Positions 1 to 6,359 of a stretch of 9,315 nucleotides of DNA are shown one piece after another. This DNA is from JBBSHJ01 sp038253135 (GTDB lineage Bacteria; Actinomycetota; Actinomycetes; Mycobacteriales; QHCD01), in NCBI GenBank assembly GCA_038253135.1, contig JBBSHJ010000113.1, forward strand, positions 1 to 9,315, read 5' to 3'. The position numbers were made by a program, and so were the translations under genes. The first letter of the stretch is position 1; every line of letters begins with the position of its first letter. Below the pieces are notes generated by a model. That model saw only the letters and a list, made by a program, of their open reading frames with translations. It was not told the origin of the DNA and did no database searches.

Positions 1-238
1 AAGCAGGCCGAGCCCGACCCGCGCTCCGGTCACGGCCTGCACGAGAGCCCTCCCGCCTGAGCACCCAGCGCCCCCGCTCCCGCCCGTAACTCCGTGCCGC
101 GATCGCCGCGCCCTCGTCCTTCGCTCGTCCTCCGGTTGATTCGCCACTTCTCGCTGCCGTCCTCGGCGTATCGCCAGCCAATGGTGACCCAATCAAGGGT
201 GCGGGCCGACGGATCAGGCGGGCGGACGAGCGGGGCCG
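1..238. other. Region downstream of asd, no supported gene
   Basis: This stretch lies beyond the asd stop codon. Several frames are open on both strands, as expected in very GC-rich DNA, but none has a convincing start with a ribosome binding site. On the plus strand, frame 1 reads into the window edge and ends at TGA 58-60; this could be the last 19 codons of a gene starting outside the window, but the residues are not diagnostic. An 8-bp inverted repeat (3-10 with 33-40, 22-nt loop) could act as a weak terminator, but it has no T-tract. Confidence 0.4.
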
Positions 239-1318
239 TCACGTTCGGGAGGCGAGCAACTCGGCGATCTGCACCGCATTGAGGGCCGCGCCCTTGCGCA
301 GGTTGTCGCTGGAGATGAAGAGCACCACGCCGCGCCCGTCGGGAACGCCGGGATCGGCGCGCAGCCGGCCGACGTAGCTCGGGTCGGTGCCGGCCGCCTT
401 GAGCGGTGTCGGTACGTCGTCCAGCGCGACTCCGGGCGCCGTGGCCAGCAGGGATCGCGCCTGCGCGACCGACAGCGGCCGGTCGAATTCGGCGTTGATC
501 GACAGCGAATGACCGGTGAAGACCGGCACCCGGACGCACGTGCCCGAAACGAGCAGCTCCGGGATGCCGAGGATCTTGCGGCTCTCATTGCGGAGCTTGC
601 GCTCCTCGCCGGTCTCGAACGATCCGTCGTCGACGAGCTCCCCGGCAAAGGGCACCACGTTGAAGGCGATCGGGGCGACGTACAGTTGCGGCTCCGGAAA
701 GGCGACCGCGGCGCCATCGTGGGTGAGCTCGGCCGCCCGGCCGCCGACCTGCTGCACCTGCTTGTCGAGCTCGTCGACGCCGGACAGCCCGCTGCCTGAC
801 ACCGCTTGGTAGGTGCTGATGACGAGCCGGCGCAGGCCGTACGCCGCGTGCAGCGGGGCGAGCACCGGCATGGCCGCCATGGTGGTGCAGTTGGGGTTGG
901 CGATGATTCCCTTGCGCGCGGCGGCCAGCGCACCGGGGTTGACCTCGCTGACGATCAGCGGGACGTCGGGATCCATCCGCCAGGCCGACGAATTGTCGAT
1001 CACGGTGGCACCGGCTGCGGCGAATCGCGGCGCCTGCACCTTCGAGGTGGACGCCCCGGCCGAGAACAGCGCAACGTCCAGCCCGGACGGGTCGGCGGTG
1101 GCGGCGTCCTCTACGACCACGGCTCCGTCCCGCCACGGCAGCGTCGTACCGGCTGACCGGGACGACGCGAAATAGCGGATGGATTCCACCGGGAAATCGC
1201 GCTCGGCGAGCAGCCGGCGCATGACCCCGCCGACCTGACCGGTCGCGCCGACAACGCCGACGGCGAGCCCCATTTTCACTGCGCTCATCGCGCGCGGGCT
1301 CATCGCGCGCGGGCTCAT
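239..1318 (-). CDS. asd: Aspartate-semialdehyde dehydrogenase
   Basis: Asd reduces aspartyl phosphate to aspartate semialdehyde with NADPH in the cytoplasm. This is the second step of the aspartate pathway and directly follows the LysC reaction. The N-terminal Rossmann fold shows GVVGATGQVG at residues 21-30. The catalytic cysteine is C144 in NPNCTT. QAVSGSG (171-177) and the VFTGHS segment with H270 are the expected substrate and catalytic motifs, and the C-terminal SSDNLRKGAALNAVQIAELL is typical. The annotated ATG overlaps the lysC stop as ATGA, giving 359 residues. Further in-frame ATGs lie at 1303, 1288 and 1273. The 1273 start gives MGLAVGVVGATG and 344 residues, which matches the N terminus of mycobacterial Asd as I recall it, so the first 15 residues may be untranslated or dispensable. 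None of the four starts has a strong Shine-Dalgarno, which suggests translational coupling to lysC. Confidence 0.96.
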   Translation of the reverse strand: MSPRAMSPRAMSAVKMGLAVGVVGATGQVGGVMRRLLAERDFPVESIRYFASSRSAGTTLPWRDGAVVVEDAATADPSGLDVALFSAGASTSKVQAPRFAAAGATVIDNSSAWRMDPDVPLIVSEVNPGALAAARKGIIANPNCTTMAAMPVLAPLHAAYGLRRLVISTYQAVSGSGLSGVDELDKQVQQVGGRAAELTHDGAAVAFPEPQLYVAPIAFNVVPFAGELVDDGSFETGEERKLRNESRKILGIPELLVSGTCVRVPVFTGHSLSINAEFDRPLSVAQARSLLATAPGVALDDVPTPLKAAGTDPSYVGRLRADPGVPDGRGVVLFISSDNLRKGAALNAVQIAELLASRT

Positions 1319-1321
1319 CGC
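1283..1321 (-). repeat. 15-bp tandem repeat over the lysC stop / asd start
   Basis: Two full copies of a 15-bp unit (plus-strand gctcatcgcgcgcgg, at 1283-1297 and 1298-1312) and a 9-nt partial third copy (1313-1321) span the gene junction. Read on the minus strand, each copy contains ATGA. The repeat therefore reproduces the overlapping lysC-stop/asd-start signal three times and adds the residues MSPRAMSPRA to the longest asd reading. Confidence 0.9.
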
Positions 1322-1833
1322 CCGGTCCCGGCGTAGACGGTCGCCTCGACGTCGCCGCCGAGGTCGAAGGCGTCGTGCAGCGCGCGCACGGCCTCGTCGA
1401 GGTCGACGTCGCGGACGATGACCGATATCCGGATCTCCGAGGTCGAGATCAACTCGACGTTGATATTGGCATCGGCCAGCGCGCCGAAGAAGGTCGCCGA
1501 CACGCCCGGATGCGATTTCATCCCGGCGCCGATGAGCGAGACCTTGCCGATGTGCTCGTCATAGACGAGCGCCTCGAAACCGACCTCCTCCTCGGATCGG
1601 TGCAGCGCTTCCATGGCCGTCTTGCCGTCGCTCGCCGGGAGGGTGAAGGAGATGTCGGTGCGTCCGGACCCCGCCCGGGAGACGTTCTGCACGATCATGT
1701 CGATGTTGATCTCCGCGGCGGCAAGCGTGCGGAAGATCGTGGCGGCCTCGCCGGGCTTGTCCGGTACGCCGACCACGGTCACCTTGGCCTCGCTGCGGTC
1801 GTGCGCGACTCCGGCAATGATCGCTTGTTCCAC
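1315..1833 (-). CDS. lysC: Aspartokinase beta subunit (internal in-frame start)
   Basis: Inside lysC, in the same frame, the sequence GGAGGA (minus strand of 1841-1846) lies 7 nt before a GTG at codon 250. Translation from there gives 172 residues made of the two ACT domains (MEQAIIAGVAHDRSEAKVT and onward). In Corynebacterium glutamicum and relatives the aspartokinase is an alpha2beta2 enzyme whose 172-residue beta subunit is made from an internal start at this same place. The site seen here therefore fits that arrangement closely. An ATG at codon 245 (1848) is an alternative start but has a weaker ribosome binding site. Expression of the beta chain is inferred. Confidence 0.75.
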   Translation of the reverse strand: MEQAIIAGVAHDRSEAKVTVVGVPDKPGEAATIFRTLAAAEINIDMIVQNVSRAGSGRTDISFTLPASDGKTAMEALHRSEEEVGFEALVYDEHIGKVSLIGAGMKSHPGVSATFFGALADANINVELISTSEIRISVIVRDVDLDEAVRALHDAFDLGGDVEATVYAGTGR

Positions 1834-2580
1834 GGTGAGATCCTCCATCGAGCCGGACACGATGGTGCCCGGGAGTTGCGAGAACGACGACCGGACGTGC
1901 ACCTTGACGCCGTACCTGCGGCCGTATTCGACCGCCCGCAGGTTGAGCACCTTGGCGCCACACGCGGCCAGCTCGAGCATCTCCTCATAGGTGACCCGCT
2001 CGAGCCGCCTCGCCAGGGGCACGATCCGCGGATCGGCGGTGTAGACCCCGTCGACATCGGTATAGATCTCGACGACGTCGGCGGAGAGGGCCGCGCCGAG
2101 CGCAACCGCGGTGGTGTCGGACGCGCCGCGGCCGAGCGTCGTCACGTCCTTGGTGTCCTGGGAGACGCCTTGGAATCCCGCCACGATCGCGATCGCGCCG
2201 TCATCGAGGGCCTGCTGGATGCGCCCGGGTGTGATGTCGATGATGCGGGCCTTGCCGTGGGAGGAATCGGTGATGACCCCGGCCTGCGAGCCGGTGAACG
2301 ACCGGGCATCGTGACCGAGCGTGGAGATGGCCATCGCCAGCAGCGCCATCGAGATCCGCTCGCCGGCCGTCAGCAGCATGTCCATCTCGCGACCCGGCGG
2401 CAGCGGCGAGACCTGCTGCGCGAGGTCGCGCAGCTCGTCCGTCGTGTCACCCATGGCCGACACGACGACCGTTACCTCGTTGCCCTGACGCTGGGTGGCA
2501 ACGATGCGTTCGGCGACCCGCTTGATCCGCTCCGGGCTCTCGACCGATGAGCCGCCATATTTCTGGACGACGAGACCCAC
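1315..2580 (-). CDS. lysC: Aspartokinase, alpha subunit / full-length
   Basis: LysC phosphorylates L-aspartate with ATP, the first and feedback-controlled step towards lysine, diaminopimelate, threonine and methionine. The GTG start at 2580 is chosen because AAGGAGGAGG ends about 7 nt upstream; an in-frame ATG further up would place that site inside the gene. The product has 421 residues, the length I recall for corynebacterial and mycobacterial enzymes. The kinase domain carries KYGGS (7-11), FTGSQAGV (95-102), TTLGRGASDTTA (147-158) and DVDGVYTADPR. Tandem ACT domains fill roughly residues 260-421, including KVTVVGVPDKPGEA and KVSLIGAGMKSHPGVSA. In the effector region S301 and A279 match the wild-type corynebacterial enzyme, while position 311 is Ser where I recall Thr. 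It is probably cotranscribed with asd, which overlaps its stop by 4 nt. Confidence 0.97.
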   Translation of the reverse strand: MGLVVQKYGGSSVESPERIKRVAERIVATQRQGNEVTVVVSAMGDTTDELRDLAQQVSPLPPGREMDMLLTAGERISMALLAMAISTLGHDARSFTGSQAGVITDSSHGKARIIDITPGRIQQALDDGAIAIVAGFQGVSQDTKDVTTLGRGASDTTAVALGAALSADVVEIYTDVDGVYTADPRIVPLARRLERVTYEEMLELAACGAKVLNLRAVEYGRRYGVKVHVRSSFSQLPGTIVSGSMEDLTVEQAIIAGVAHDRSEAKVTVVGVPDKPGEAATIFRTLAAAEINIDMIVQNVSRAGSGRTDISFTLPASDGKTAMEALHRSEEEVGFEALVYDEHIGKVSLIGAGMKSHPGVSATFFGALADANINVELISTSEIRISVIVRDVDLDEAVRALHDAFDLGGDVEATVYAGTGR

Positions 2581-2617
2581 CGGCCTCCTCCTTCGCATCC
2601 GACGACTCCGCTTCCCG

Positions 2618-2623
2618 AGCTTA
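2618..2623 (-). promoter_or_regulatory. Possible -10 element upstream of lysC
   Basis: TAAGCT on the minus strand fits TANNNT and would place a transcript start near 2611, about 30 nt before the lysC GTG. No recognisable -35 lies at the right distance, so this is weak. It would give lysC-asd its own promoter, separate from the upstream transporter gene, which ends 85 bp away. Confidence 0.25.
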
Positions 2624-2665
2624 CCGGCGCCGAAGCGGTGGCACCGGCGCGGCGGCGTCTGGCGC

Positions 2666-3619
2666 TCAGGGACCGCCCGCGTCGTCCACGGCGACAGCGG
2701 TGCGGTCGGCGCTCTCGTGCGGCGGGTGCTTGCCGGGCCGGGGTACGACGTGCAGCACCTTGGCCTGGCCGACGACGATCGAGCCGACGACGACGGCGGC
2801 CGCCCCGAGGAACTCGCCGACCAGCGCTCCGGTTGAGTGCCCGACCGACACGCCGAGGACGCTGACGCCGATGAGCAGGCCGCTGACCGGTTCGGCCACG
2901 GCGAGGCTCGGTAACGAGACCGGCAGCGCGGCCGCGCTGAAGGCAACCTGTCCCATGCCGAGCGCCACCGCGGCCGCAATGACGACACCGTAGATCTGCC
3001 AGTGCGTGAGGACCACGAGCGCACCGGCGCTCGCCTCGTCGGTGTCCCGGAAGGCTGCGGTGCTGAAGGCGTCGCACAGGCCGAAGGTGATCGCCGATGC
3101 GGTCGCGAAGCTCGCCGCGCGCACCGATCCCGGCCGGGCGATCCCGGCGGCGCAGAGCACGACGTCGACCGCGCCGACGACGACGATCACCAGGAACCAG
3201 CGCGGGATCGAGCCCGCCGTCGTGGCATCCGACGGGCCCGCGACGGCGAGGAAGGTGGCCAGCCCGGCGCACACCGCGACCGCGCCGAGCCAATGATGCC
3301 GGCGTACCGAGTGGTTTGAGAGCCGGTCGGCCAGGAACAGCGCGAAGACGAGGTCAAGGACGAGCACGGCTTCCACCACCGCGAGGTTGCCGCCGGCGAG
3401 GGCGACCTGCTGCGCGGCCGAGCCGACGATCAGCGAGCCCAGCCCGAGCAGCCACAGCGGGCGGCGCACCAGCGCCTCCAGCAGCGCGACCGGGTGCAGC
3501 TGCAACGCCGGTGACGCCTTGGCCGCCTCGCGCTGCTGCAGCACCCAGTTGGTGCCGAAACAGATCGCCGCAACCACTGCGAGGACGTAGGTCAGCACAT
3601 CCGCGCCCACATCCCACAT
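2666..3619 (-). CDS. DMT/EamA-like integral membrane transporter
   Basis: The 317-residue protein is very hydrophobic and has about nine or ten membrane segments (for example residues 5-25, 55-74, 78-98, 109-127, 141-160, 169-190, 207-228, 243-262 and 268-286). A short hydrophilic tail rich in His, Pro and Asp follows. The segment FGTNWVLQQREAAK after the first helix, and the two-fold repeated helix layout, fit the drug/metabolite transporter superfamily. The substrate cannot be read from the sequence. Its position between leuA and lysC makes an amino-acid or metabolite exporter thinkable, but this is only context. The ATG at 3619 is preferred because the hydrophobic part starts soon after it. 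A GTG at 3646 would add nine residues; neither start has a clear ribosome binding site. Confidence 0.8.
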   Translation of the reverse strand: MWDVGADVLTYVLAVVAAICFGTNWVLQQREAAKASPALQLHPVALLEALVRRPLWLLGLGSLIVGSAAQQVALAGGNLAVVEAVLVLDLVFALFLADRLSNHSVRRHHWLGAVAVCAGLATFLAVAGPSDATTAGSIPRWFLVIVVVGAVDVVLCAAGIARPGSVRAASFATASAITFGLCDAFSTAAFRDTDEASAGALVVLTHWQIYGVVIAAAVALGMGQVAFSAAALPVSLPSLAVAEPVSGLLIGVSVLGVSVGHSTGALVGEFLGAAAVVVGSIVVGQAKVLHVVPRPGKHPPHESADRTAVAVDDAGGP

Positions 3620-3665
3620 GATGTGATCGTCGCACGACCGAACCACGCTCGATAAGGGATCCGAA

Positions 3666-3695
3666 TCGACTGCGGACGGGCCGGTGCTCTAGTCT
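3666..3695 (+). promoter_or_regulatory. leuA leader promoter
   Basis: TCGACT (3666-3671) and TAGTCT (3690-3695) form a housekeeping-type -35/-10 pair with an 18-bp spacer. The expected transcript start is 6-7 nt after the -10, at about 3701-3702. That coincides with the GTG of the leader peptide, so its mRNA would be leaderless or nearly so. The promoter lies in the 216-bp divergent space between the transporter gene and leuA. Confidence 0.6.
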
Positions 3696-3700
3696 GGACG

Positions 3701-3760
3701 GTGATGGCGCGGCACCAGGCGTACGGCCTGCTCCTTAGCTGCCGCGGCGGGGCCCTGTAA
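3701..3760 (+). CDS. leuA leader peptide with Leu-Leu-Leu run
   Basis: This short frame encodes MMARHQAYGLLLSCRGGAL if it starts at GTG 3701, or one residue fewer from ATG 3704; it ends at TAA 3758-3760. Three consecutive leucine codons (CTG CTC CTT, 3728-3736) sit in the middle and another leucine codon precedes the stop. A leucine-rich peptide directly upstream of leuA is the hallmark of ribosome-mediated leucine control, known for leuA genes of other actinobacteria. It has no Shine-Dalgarno; the promoter just upstream suggests leaderless translation from the first base. Stalling on the Leu codons would change the folding of the RNA that follows. Confidence 0.7.
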   Translation: MMARHQAYGLLLSCRGGAL

Positions 3761-3785
3761 CGACAGGCCGGCTCCCTCGCCGCGG
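3716..3785 (+). promoter_or_regulatory. Attenuator-like alternative hairpins of the leuA leader
   Basis: Segments that can pair: CAGGC 3716-3720 with GCCTG 3726-3730; GGCCCTGT 3751-3758 with ACAGGCC 3763-3769 (one bulged C, AACG loop, covering the leader stop codon); and an outer CCGCGGCG 3742-3749 with CGCCGCGG 3778-3785. GGCCTG 3725-3730, which includes the first Leu codon, can instead pair with CAGGCC 3764-3769. This gives a 1:2, 3:4 versus 2:4 choice as in classical attenuators. No T-tract follows, so control may act on translation of leuA or through an actinobacterial terminator without a U-run. Confidence 0.5.
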
Positions 3786-3824
3786 GTGGCCAGCGTGCGC
3801 CGGTCGCGCCCTCATCGCGATCCC

Positions 3825-3829
3825 AGGAG
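3825..3829 (+). promoter_or_regulatory. leuA ribosome binding site
   Basis: AGGAG lies 6 nt before the ATG at 3836 and fixes the leuA start. The overlapping GGAGCC (3826-3831) is exactly complementary to GGCTCC at 3770-3775, just after the leader hairpin. The leader could thus mask this site. Confidence 0.75.
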
Positions 3830-3835
3830 CCCTCC

Positions 3836-5644
3836 ATGGCTACGACCTCGAACCAATCCCATCCGCACCGTTCCATTGCGAACCGTTCCCCTCAGGGCCA
3901 TCCCGATTCGGACCGGCCCGATCAGAGCCGACGCCGCACGGCCCAGCGGGCCACGGCGATGCCGCGGCACAAGTACGCGGCGTTCGCCCCGGTCGACCTG
4001 CCCGACCGCGGGTGGCCCGGCAACCGCATCACCGCCGCCCCGCGCTGGCTGTCCACCGATCTGCGCGACGGCAACCAGGCGCTCATCGATCCGATGACCC
4101 CCCAGCGCAAGTCGCGCATGTTCGATCTGCTGATCAGGATGGGTTACAAGGAGATCGAGGTCGGCTTCCCGGCGGCCAGCCAGACCGATTTCGATTTCAT
4201 CCGCCAGCTCATCGAGCGGGACCGCGTGCCCGAGGACGTGACGATCTCCGTCCTGACCCAAGCCCGCGAGGATCTCATCGAGCGGACCGTGCAGAGCCTG
4301 GTCTGTGCGCATCGGGCCACGGTGCACCTGTACGCCGCGGCGGCGCCGGTCTTCCGCCAGGTGGTCTTCGGTTTCCCGGGTGACGGCCGGGCCGAGGCCA
4401 CCTCGATCGCGGTCGAGGGCACCCGCGCCGTGCTGAAGCACGCGGAGAATTACCTCGATGACACGATCTTCGGTTACGAATATTCCCCCGAGATCTTCAT
4501 GGACACCGAGCTCGATTTCTCGCTCGCACTGTCCAAGGCGGTGATGGACATCTGGCAGCCCGGCCCGGACCGCGAGATCGTGCTGAATTTCCCGTGCACG
4601 GTCGAGCGGTCGACACCGAACATCTACGCCGATCAGATCGAATGGATGAGCCGCAATCTGTCGCGGCGCGAGCACGTCGCGCTGTCCGTGCACACGCACA
4701 ACGACCGGGGCACGGCGGTCGCCGATGCTGAGCTCGCGGTGCTGGCCGGCGCCGACCGCATCGAGGGGTGTCTCTTCGGCAACGGCGAGCGGACCGGCAA
4801 CGTCGATCTGGTCACCCTGGGACTTAATCTTTACACCCAAGGCATCGACCCGGAAATCGACTTTAGCGACATCGACGAGATCCGTCGTACCGTTGAATAT
4901 TGCAACCAGATCGGCATTCACGAGCGCCATCCCTACGCCGGCGATCTGGTCTACACCGCGTTCTCTGGATCGCATCAGGACGCGATCAACAAGGGATTCG
5001 CCGCGCTCCGGCGCGACGCGGATTCGGCCGGCAGGTCGATCGACGAGATGCCCTGGCAAATTCCCTACCTGCCGGTCGACCCGCACGACGTCGGTCGCAG
5101 CTATGAAGCGGTAATCCGCGTCAATTCGCAGTCCGGCAAGGGCGGCGTCGCCTACATCATGAAATCGGAGCACTCCCTCGAGCTGCCACGCCGGCTGCAG
5201 ATCGAATTCAGCCAGGTCATCCAGGGCGTGACCGACTCGGAGGGTGGCGAGGTCGCGCCCGAGCAGATGTGGGAGATCTTCGAGAACGAATATCTCAGCA
5301 CCACGTCTCCGCTGCAGCTGCTCGCACACCACCGCTCGACCGGCGACGCCGAGCAGGAATCGCTCACGGTCGAGGTGTCGTGGGACGGCGTACGCCGTGA
5401 GCTCACCGGCACCGGCAACGGCCCGATCGCGGCCTTCGTCTCGGCGCTGACCGGTATCGGCGTCGAGATCACCGTGCTCGACTACACCGAGCACGCACTC
5501 TCCTCGGGCGGCGACGCGCGAGCGGCGGCGTACGTCGAGGTAGTCGTCAATGGCGAGACCCGCTGGGGAGTGGGCATCGACGCGAACATCGTCACGGCTT
5601 CCCTCAAGGCGTTAGTCAGCGCGGTCAACCGGGCCCACGGATAA
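3836..5644 (+). CDS. leuA: 2-isopropylmalate synthase
   Basis: LeuA condenses acetyl-CoA with 2-oxoisovalerate to 2-isopropylmalate, the committed step of leucine synthesis, in the cytoplasm. The 602-residue protein has the long actinobacterial form. A hydrophilic, Arg/Ser/His-rich extension of about 42 residues comes first. The TIM-barrel catalytic domain has STDLRDGNQ (R77, D78), YKEIEVGFPAASQTDFDF, the metal-binding H286 and H288 in SVHTHNDRG, and FGNGERTGN (314-322). A linker region contains HPYAGDLVYTAFSGSHQDAI. The C-terminal leucine-binding regulatory domain (about 500-602) shows GTGNGPIAAF and GVGIDANIVTASLKAL. The regulatory domain predicts feedback inhibition by leucine, in addition to the leader control. 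M. tuberculosis leuA carries 57-bp tandem repeats near this 3' region; here there are none inside the gene, but the very end is duplicated downstream. An internal ATG at 3959 lacks a good ribosome binding site. Confidence 0.97.
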   Translation: MATTSNQSHPHRSIANRSPQGHPDSDRPDQSRRRTAQRATAMPRHKYAAFAPVDLPDRGWPGNRITAAPRWLSTDLRDGNQALIDPMTPQRKSRMFDLLIRMGYKEIEVGFPAASQTDFDFIRQLIERDRVPEDVTISVLTQAREDLIERTVQSLVCAHRATVHLYAAAAPVFRQVVFGFPGDGRAEATSIAVEGTRAVLKHAENYLDDTIFGYEYSPEIFMDTELDFSLALSKAVMDIWQPGPDREIVLNFPCTVERSTPNIYADQIEWMSRNLSRREHVALSVHTHNDRGTAVADAELAVLAGADRIEGCLFGNGERTGNVDLVTLGLNLYTQGIDPEIDFSDIDEIRRTVEYCNQIGIHERHPYAGDLVYTAFSGSHQDAINKGFAALRRDADSAGRSIDEMPWQIPYLPVDPHDVGRSYEAVIRVNSQSGKGGVAYIMKSEHSLELPRRLQIEFSQVIQGVTDSEGGEVAPEQMWEIFENEYLSTTSPLQLLAHHRSTGDAEQESLTVEVSWDGVRRELTGTGNGPIAAFVSALTGIGVEITVLDYTEHALSSGGDARAAAYVEVVVNGETRWGVGIDANIVTASLKALVSAVNRAHG

Positions 5645-5709
5645 GCAACCACGGGAAACCGCGCTGCCAGCGGAATCGTCAGCGCGGTCAACCGGGCCCA
5701 CGGATAAGC
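5615..5709 (+). repeat. 32-bp direct repeat: leuA end copied downstream
   Basis: Positions 5615-5646, which hold the last leuA codons (VSAVNRAHG), the TAA stop and two further bases, recur without mismatch at 5678-5709. The copies are 63 bp apart, a multiple of three. The 31 bp between them contain no stop in the leuA frame, so read-through of the first TAA would continue and end again in VSAVNRAHG and a second TAA. Confidence 0.95.
5658..5688. terminator. Hairpin between convergent leuA and recR
   Basis: ACCGCGCTG (5658-5666) pairs perfectly with CAGCGCGGT (5680-5688) around a 13-nt loop, giving a 9-bp GC-rich stem in the space between the two convergent genes. There is no T-tract on either strand. 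A two-way terminator is plausible for an actinobacterium but unproven. The right arm lies in the second copy of the 32-bp repeat. Confidence 0.4.
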
Positions 5710-5745
5710 TGCTCGACTATCGATGACCGCATTCTGGGGGACCCA

Positions 5746-6345
5746 CTAGACGTCGATCAGTCTGCGGCCCTCGAACGCACGGCCCAGAGTGACCTCGTCG
5801 GCGTACTCCAGATCGCCACCGACGGGCAGCCCGCTGGCCAGCCGGGTCACCTTGAGCTCCATCGGCTTCACCAGCCGGGCCAGGTAGCTGGCCGTTGCCT
5901 CGCCCTCTAGATTGGGATCGGTGGCGAGGATCAGCTCGGTGATTTCGCCGTTGGCGAGCCGCGTCATCAGCTCGCGGACCCGCAGGTCGTCGGGACCGAT
6001 TCCGTCGATCGGGCTGATCGCGCCGCCGAGAACGTGATAGCGGCCGCGGAACTCCCGGGTCCGCTCGATCGCAATAACGTCCTTGGGTTCTTCCACCACG
6101 CAGATCACGGCGGCGTCGCGGCGGGGGTCGCGGCAGATCCGGCATTCCTCGGCCTCGGAGACGTTGCCGCAGATCGAGCAGAATTTCACCTCGTCCTTGA
6201 CCCGGGACAGCACCGAAGCGAGCCGGGTGACGTCGGCCCGATCCGCGGCCAGCAGGTGAAAGGCGATCCGCTGGGCGCTCTTGGGACCGACGCCCGGCAG
6301 CCGGCCGAGCTCATCGATCAGGTCCTGTACCGCGCCCTCATACAT
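5746..6345 (-). CDS. recR: Recombination mediator protein RecR
   Basis: RecR acts with RecF and RecO (or RecO alone) to load RecA on SSB-coated single-stranded DNA during gap repair. The 199-residue protein has the usual length and domain order. A helix-hairpin-helix carries LGRLPGVGPKSAQRIAFHLL near residues 13-32. A four-cysteine zinc finger has C56, C59, C68 and C71. A Toprim domain has VVEEPKDV (E85/E86) and DPNLEGEAT (D143, E147). The C-terminal RLASGLPVGGDLEYADEVTLGRAFEGR is characteristic of the family. It lies 14 bp after the ybaB stop and is probably cotranscribed with it. The start has only a weak ribosome binding site, consistent with coupling. Confidence 0.97.
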   Translation of the reverse strand: MYEGAVQDLIDELGRLPGVGPKSAQRIAFHLLAADRADVTRLASVLSRVKDEVKFCSICGNVSEAEECRICRDPRRDAAVICVVEEPKDVIAIERTREFRGRYHVLGGAISPIDGIGPDDLRVRELMTRLANGEITELILATDPNLEGEATASYLARLVKPMELKVTRLASGLPVGGDLEYADEVTLGRAFEGRRLIDV

Positions 6346-6359
6346 CTGCCGCAGCCGCT

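Noticed and set aside
30..238. Minus-strand frame with protein-like text (GWRYAEDGSEKWRINRR) beyond asd
   Set aside because: It has no ATG or GTG start outside asd, no ribosome binding site, and a low-complexity Arg/Gly end. Another frame on the same strand is equally open.
1375..2550. A 391-codon open frame on the plus strand across lysC
   Set aside because: It lies wholly antisense to lysC, is rich in Asp, Arg and His as expected for a shadow frame, and has no ribosome binding site or family motif.
3867..3889. Short repeated ACCGTTCC in the leuA N-terminal extension
   Set aside because: Two 8-bp copies 15 nt apart are too short to separate from codon bias in a low-complexity segment.
3812..5494. 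A 560-codon open frame on the minus strand across leuA
   Set aside because: It is the antisense frame of a certain leuA gene. Such long open shadows arise from GC-rich third positions, and its residues show no recognisable domain.
5735..5745. Small TGGG/CCCA hairpin before the recR stop
   Set aside because: A 4-bp stem with a 3-nt loop and no T-tract is too weak to call a terminator.
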